Assembly (NCBI GenBank): GCA_007128045.1 | Contig: SKYG01000057.1 | Location: 1-7,614 of the forward strand | Direction: 5' to 3' | Origin: Bacteroidales bacterium | Lineage (GTDB): Bacteria > Bacteroidota > Bacteroidia > Bacteroidales > UBA7960 | DNA: 7,614 bases | Part shown: positions 6,133 to 7,614 of the stretch, one piece after another | Layout of the letters: each line of letters opens with the position of its first letter | Numbering within the stretch: position 1 is the stretch's first letter | Notes under the pieces: model-generated | Seen by the model: only the letters and a program-made list of their open reading frames with translations | Told to the model about the DNA's origin: nothing | Database searches by the model: none | Translations under genes and position numbers: made by a program

Positions 6133-7572
6133 TCAGGTATCACCCTTTAGGGTATACCCAAGTTGCAATAAGTTTTCCGGCTTCAAAAGTTGATGTAATC
6201 GTTCTTCCGGAAGATACCCTAACTGAGTATTCGCCTCTGTTACCGAAAGTCCTTTTTCCTTCATCAGCACCGCTATCTCAGTGGCTCTGGCGTATCCAAC
6301 AGATGGCACCAATGCGGTGGCAATCGCAGGGCTCCTTAATGCCTGATCAACAGATACTTCAGGCTGAAGAAGGAGACCGGAAAACACAAAGTGGTGAAGC
6401 CCGTTTACGGCACCTTCCAACAGTTTTATACTTTCCAGCAGGGCATGGCCAATAAGCGGCAGGTATGGATTAAGGTCCAGACTGCCCTGGCCACAAAGAC
6501 CGGCAATAAGCATATCGTTACTATATACCTTATGGGAAACGCCAATTACATACTCCAGCATCACCGGATTCACTTTCCCTGGCATAATGCTGCTTCCAGC
6601 CTGTAAGGCAGGGAGCTCCAACCCCCTCCTGCCGCTTATATCAGACGATAATAACCTAAGGTCTGACGAGATCTTTTCCAGGTTCACTGCATGGGCCTTT
6701 AATACGGCATGCACCTCAACGAAGCTGTCAAGATTCTGGGTAGTATCTGAGAGATTCTCACTCCTGGTAACAGGATGTCCGCTGAGCTTCTGCAAATGAT
6801 GTAACACTTCTAAAATAAAAAAGCGTGGGATAGCCATCCCGGTTCCTGTGGCACCACCCCCCAGATTAACGACCTTGATTCGCTCAAAGCATTTCGAAAT
6901 ACGCCACCAATCACGCGATAAAGCTTCGTTGTAAGCACCAAATAACATACCGAACGAGGAAGGCACGGCTTCCTGCATCTGTGTATAAGCCATCCGAAGC
7001 ACATGCCGGCCTGCCTGTTCCGATGTCTCAACAGAAGAACGCAAACCGTTGATAGCCTGCTCAAGCCTGTTAAGTAATTGCATTACAGCCATTCTAAGTG
7101 CCGTAGGAATAACGTCATTTGTACTTTGAAAAACATTGGCATGTCGGAGAGGATCCACCTTTGAATAGTCTCCGGGCTTACACCCCAACTTCAACAAGGT
7201 AGCATTGGCAATGATCTCATTGATATTCATGTTAATGCTGGTTCCGGCACCACCCTGAATAGCAGGCACTATAAAATTATCATAATACTTTCCTCCGGAA
7301 ACGTCAAATGCTGCCTCGCACATAACCTCAAAAACCACAGGATCCCTTAAAGCATCAGGCAAACGGGAAACATCATATTTGTTCTTAACGGCTGAAATAT
7401 AATCAAGAACCGTTTGGTAACATGCCAGTTTTACCAGTCCAACAGCGGCATACCATTCTTTGTGGAAAGCTGTGTCATCAGCAAAGTTGCTCCTGGCCCT
7501 GTCGCTATGAATGCCGTACAGCGATTCTGCCGGCAAATCCCTTTCACCCAGAAAATCTTTCTCTTTTCTCAT
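6133..7572 (-). CDS. aspA: Aspartate ammonia-lyase (aspartase)-like enzyme of the aspartase/fumarase superfamily
   Basis: The likely reaction is L-aspartate to fumarate plus ammonia, in the cytoplasm, by a homotetramer. The superfamily signature GSSIMPGKVNP is at 326-336, with predicted catalytic base S327 and K333/N335. Substrate-binding segments are QGGAGTSINMN (106-116) and QSTND (149-153). QGGAGTS is the aspartase spelling; class II fumarase usually has QTGSGTQ. Q198 in TQMQEAVP (197-204) matches aspartase, where fumarase has histidine. A C-terminal fumarase-C-like domain covers about 425-475. Length (479) is normal for the family. Unusual points are Y196 where the conserved GRTQ has arginine, and SLDLNPYLP (364-372) where ELNV is usual, so a divergent subfamily or a different substrate is possible. 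The ATG at 7572-7570 gives a normal N-terminus without a Shine-Dalgarno. The gene converges on proC and is probably a separate transcription unit; only 42 bp of its upstream region are in the window. Confidence 0.78.
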   Translation of the reverse strand: MRKEKDFLGERDLPAESLYGIHSDRARSNFADDTAFHKEWYAAVGLVKLACYQTVLDYISAVKNKYDVSRLPDALRDPVVFEVMCEAAFDVSGGKYYDNFIVPAIQGGAGTSINMNINEIIANATLLKLGCKPGDYSKVDPLRHANVFQSTNDVIPTALRMAVMQLLNRLEQAINGLRSSVETSEQAGRHVLRMAYTQMQEAVPSSFGMLFGAYNEALSRDWWRISKCFERIKVVNLGGGATGTGMAIPRFFILEVLHHLQKLSGHPVTRSENLSDTTQNLDSFVEVHAVLKAHAVNLEKISSDLRLLSSDISGRRGLELPALQAGSSIMPGKVNPVMLEYVIGVSHKVYSNDMLIAGLCGQGSLDLNPYLPLIGHALLESIKLLEGAVNGLHHFVFSGLLLQPEVSVDQALRSPAIATALVPSVGYARATEIAVLMKEKGLSVTEANTQLGYLPEERLHQLLKPENLLQLGYTLKGDT

Positions 7573-7614
7573 CAGTCTTGTCTATCAGAATAACTAAATC
7601 ATTATGCTTTGATA

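Noticed and set aside
6133..7572. Class II fumarase (FumC) rather than aspartase
   Set aside because: QGGAGTS and TQMQ are the aspartase spellings; fumarase C would normally show QTGSGTQ and GRTH. The choice is probable, not certain.

Overview
The window reads as a piece of a Bacteroidota chromosome, most likely a Bacteroidales/Marinilabiliales-like lineage. The grounds are mitochondrial-type aconitase, isocitrate dehydrogenase and citrate synthase genes in the order acn-icd-gltA, start codons without Shine-Dalgarno sequences, and short tandem repeats in the intergenic spaces. The assignment comes from protein character and context, not from a database search.

Layout. Positions 1-108 are the 3' end of an unidentified plus-strand gene. 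A 127-bp spacer (109-235) carries an 8-bp tandem repeat, a GTAGGG-headed hairpin element and a weak promoter candidate. Four plus-strand genes follow: aconitase (236-2509), NADP-dependent isocitrate dehydrogenase (2643-3869), citrate synthase (3912-5237) and pyrroline-5-carboxylate reductase (5261-6049). The gaps between them are 133, 42 and 23 bp, so the last three are probably co-transcribed and all four may be. The 133-bp gap holds a hairpin element and an array of 7-bp repeats. A convergent minus-strand gene for an aspartase-like lyase (7572-6133) closes the window, separated from proC by 83 bp that carry two copies of the hairpin element. No gene-free stretch exceeds 300 bp.

How the genes fit together. 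Citrate synthase, aconitase and isocitrate dehydrogenase form the oxidative branch from oxaloacetate and acetyl-CoA to 2-oxoglutarate, yielding NADPH. 2-Oxoglutarate is the precursor of glutamate and then proline, and ProC performs the last, NAD(P)H-dependent step of that route. The aspartase makes fumarate and ammonia from aspartate, so it joins amino-acid nitrogen to the other side of the cycle. The enzymes are conserved central metabolism with intact active sites. The least explained content is the intergenic repeats, which sit directly at gene ends. I see no defence system, mobile-element gene, RNA gene or CRISPR array.
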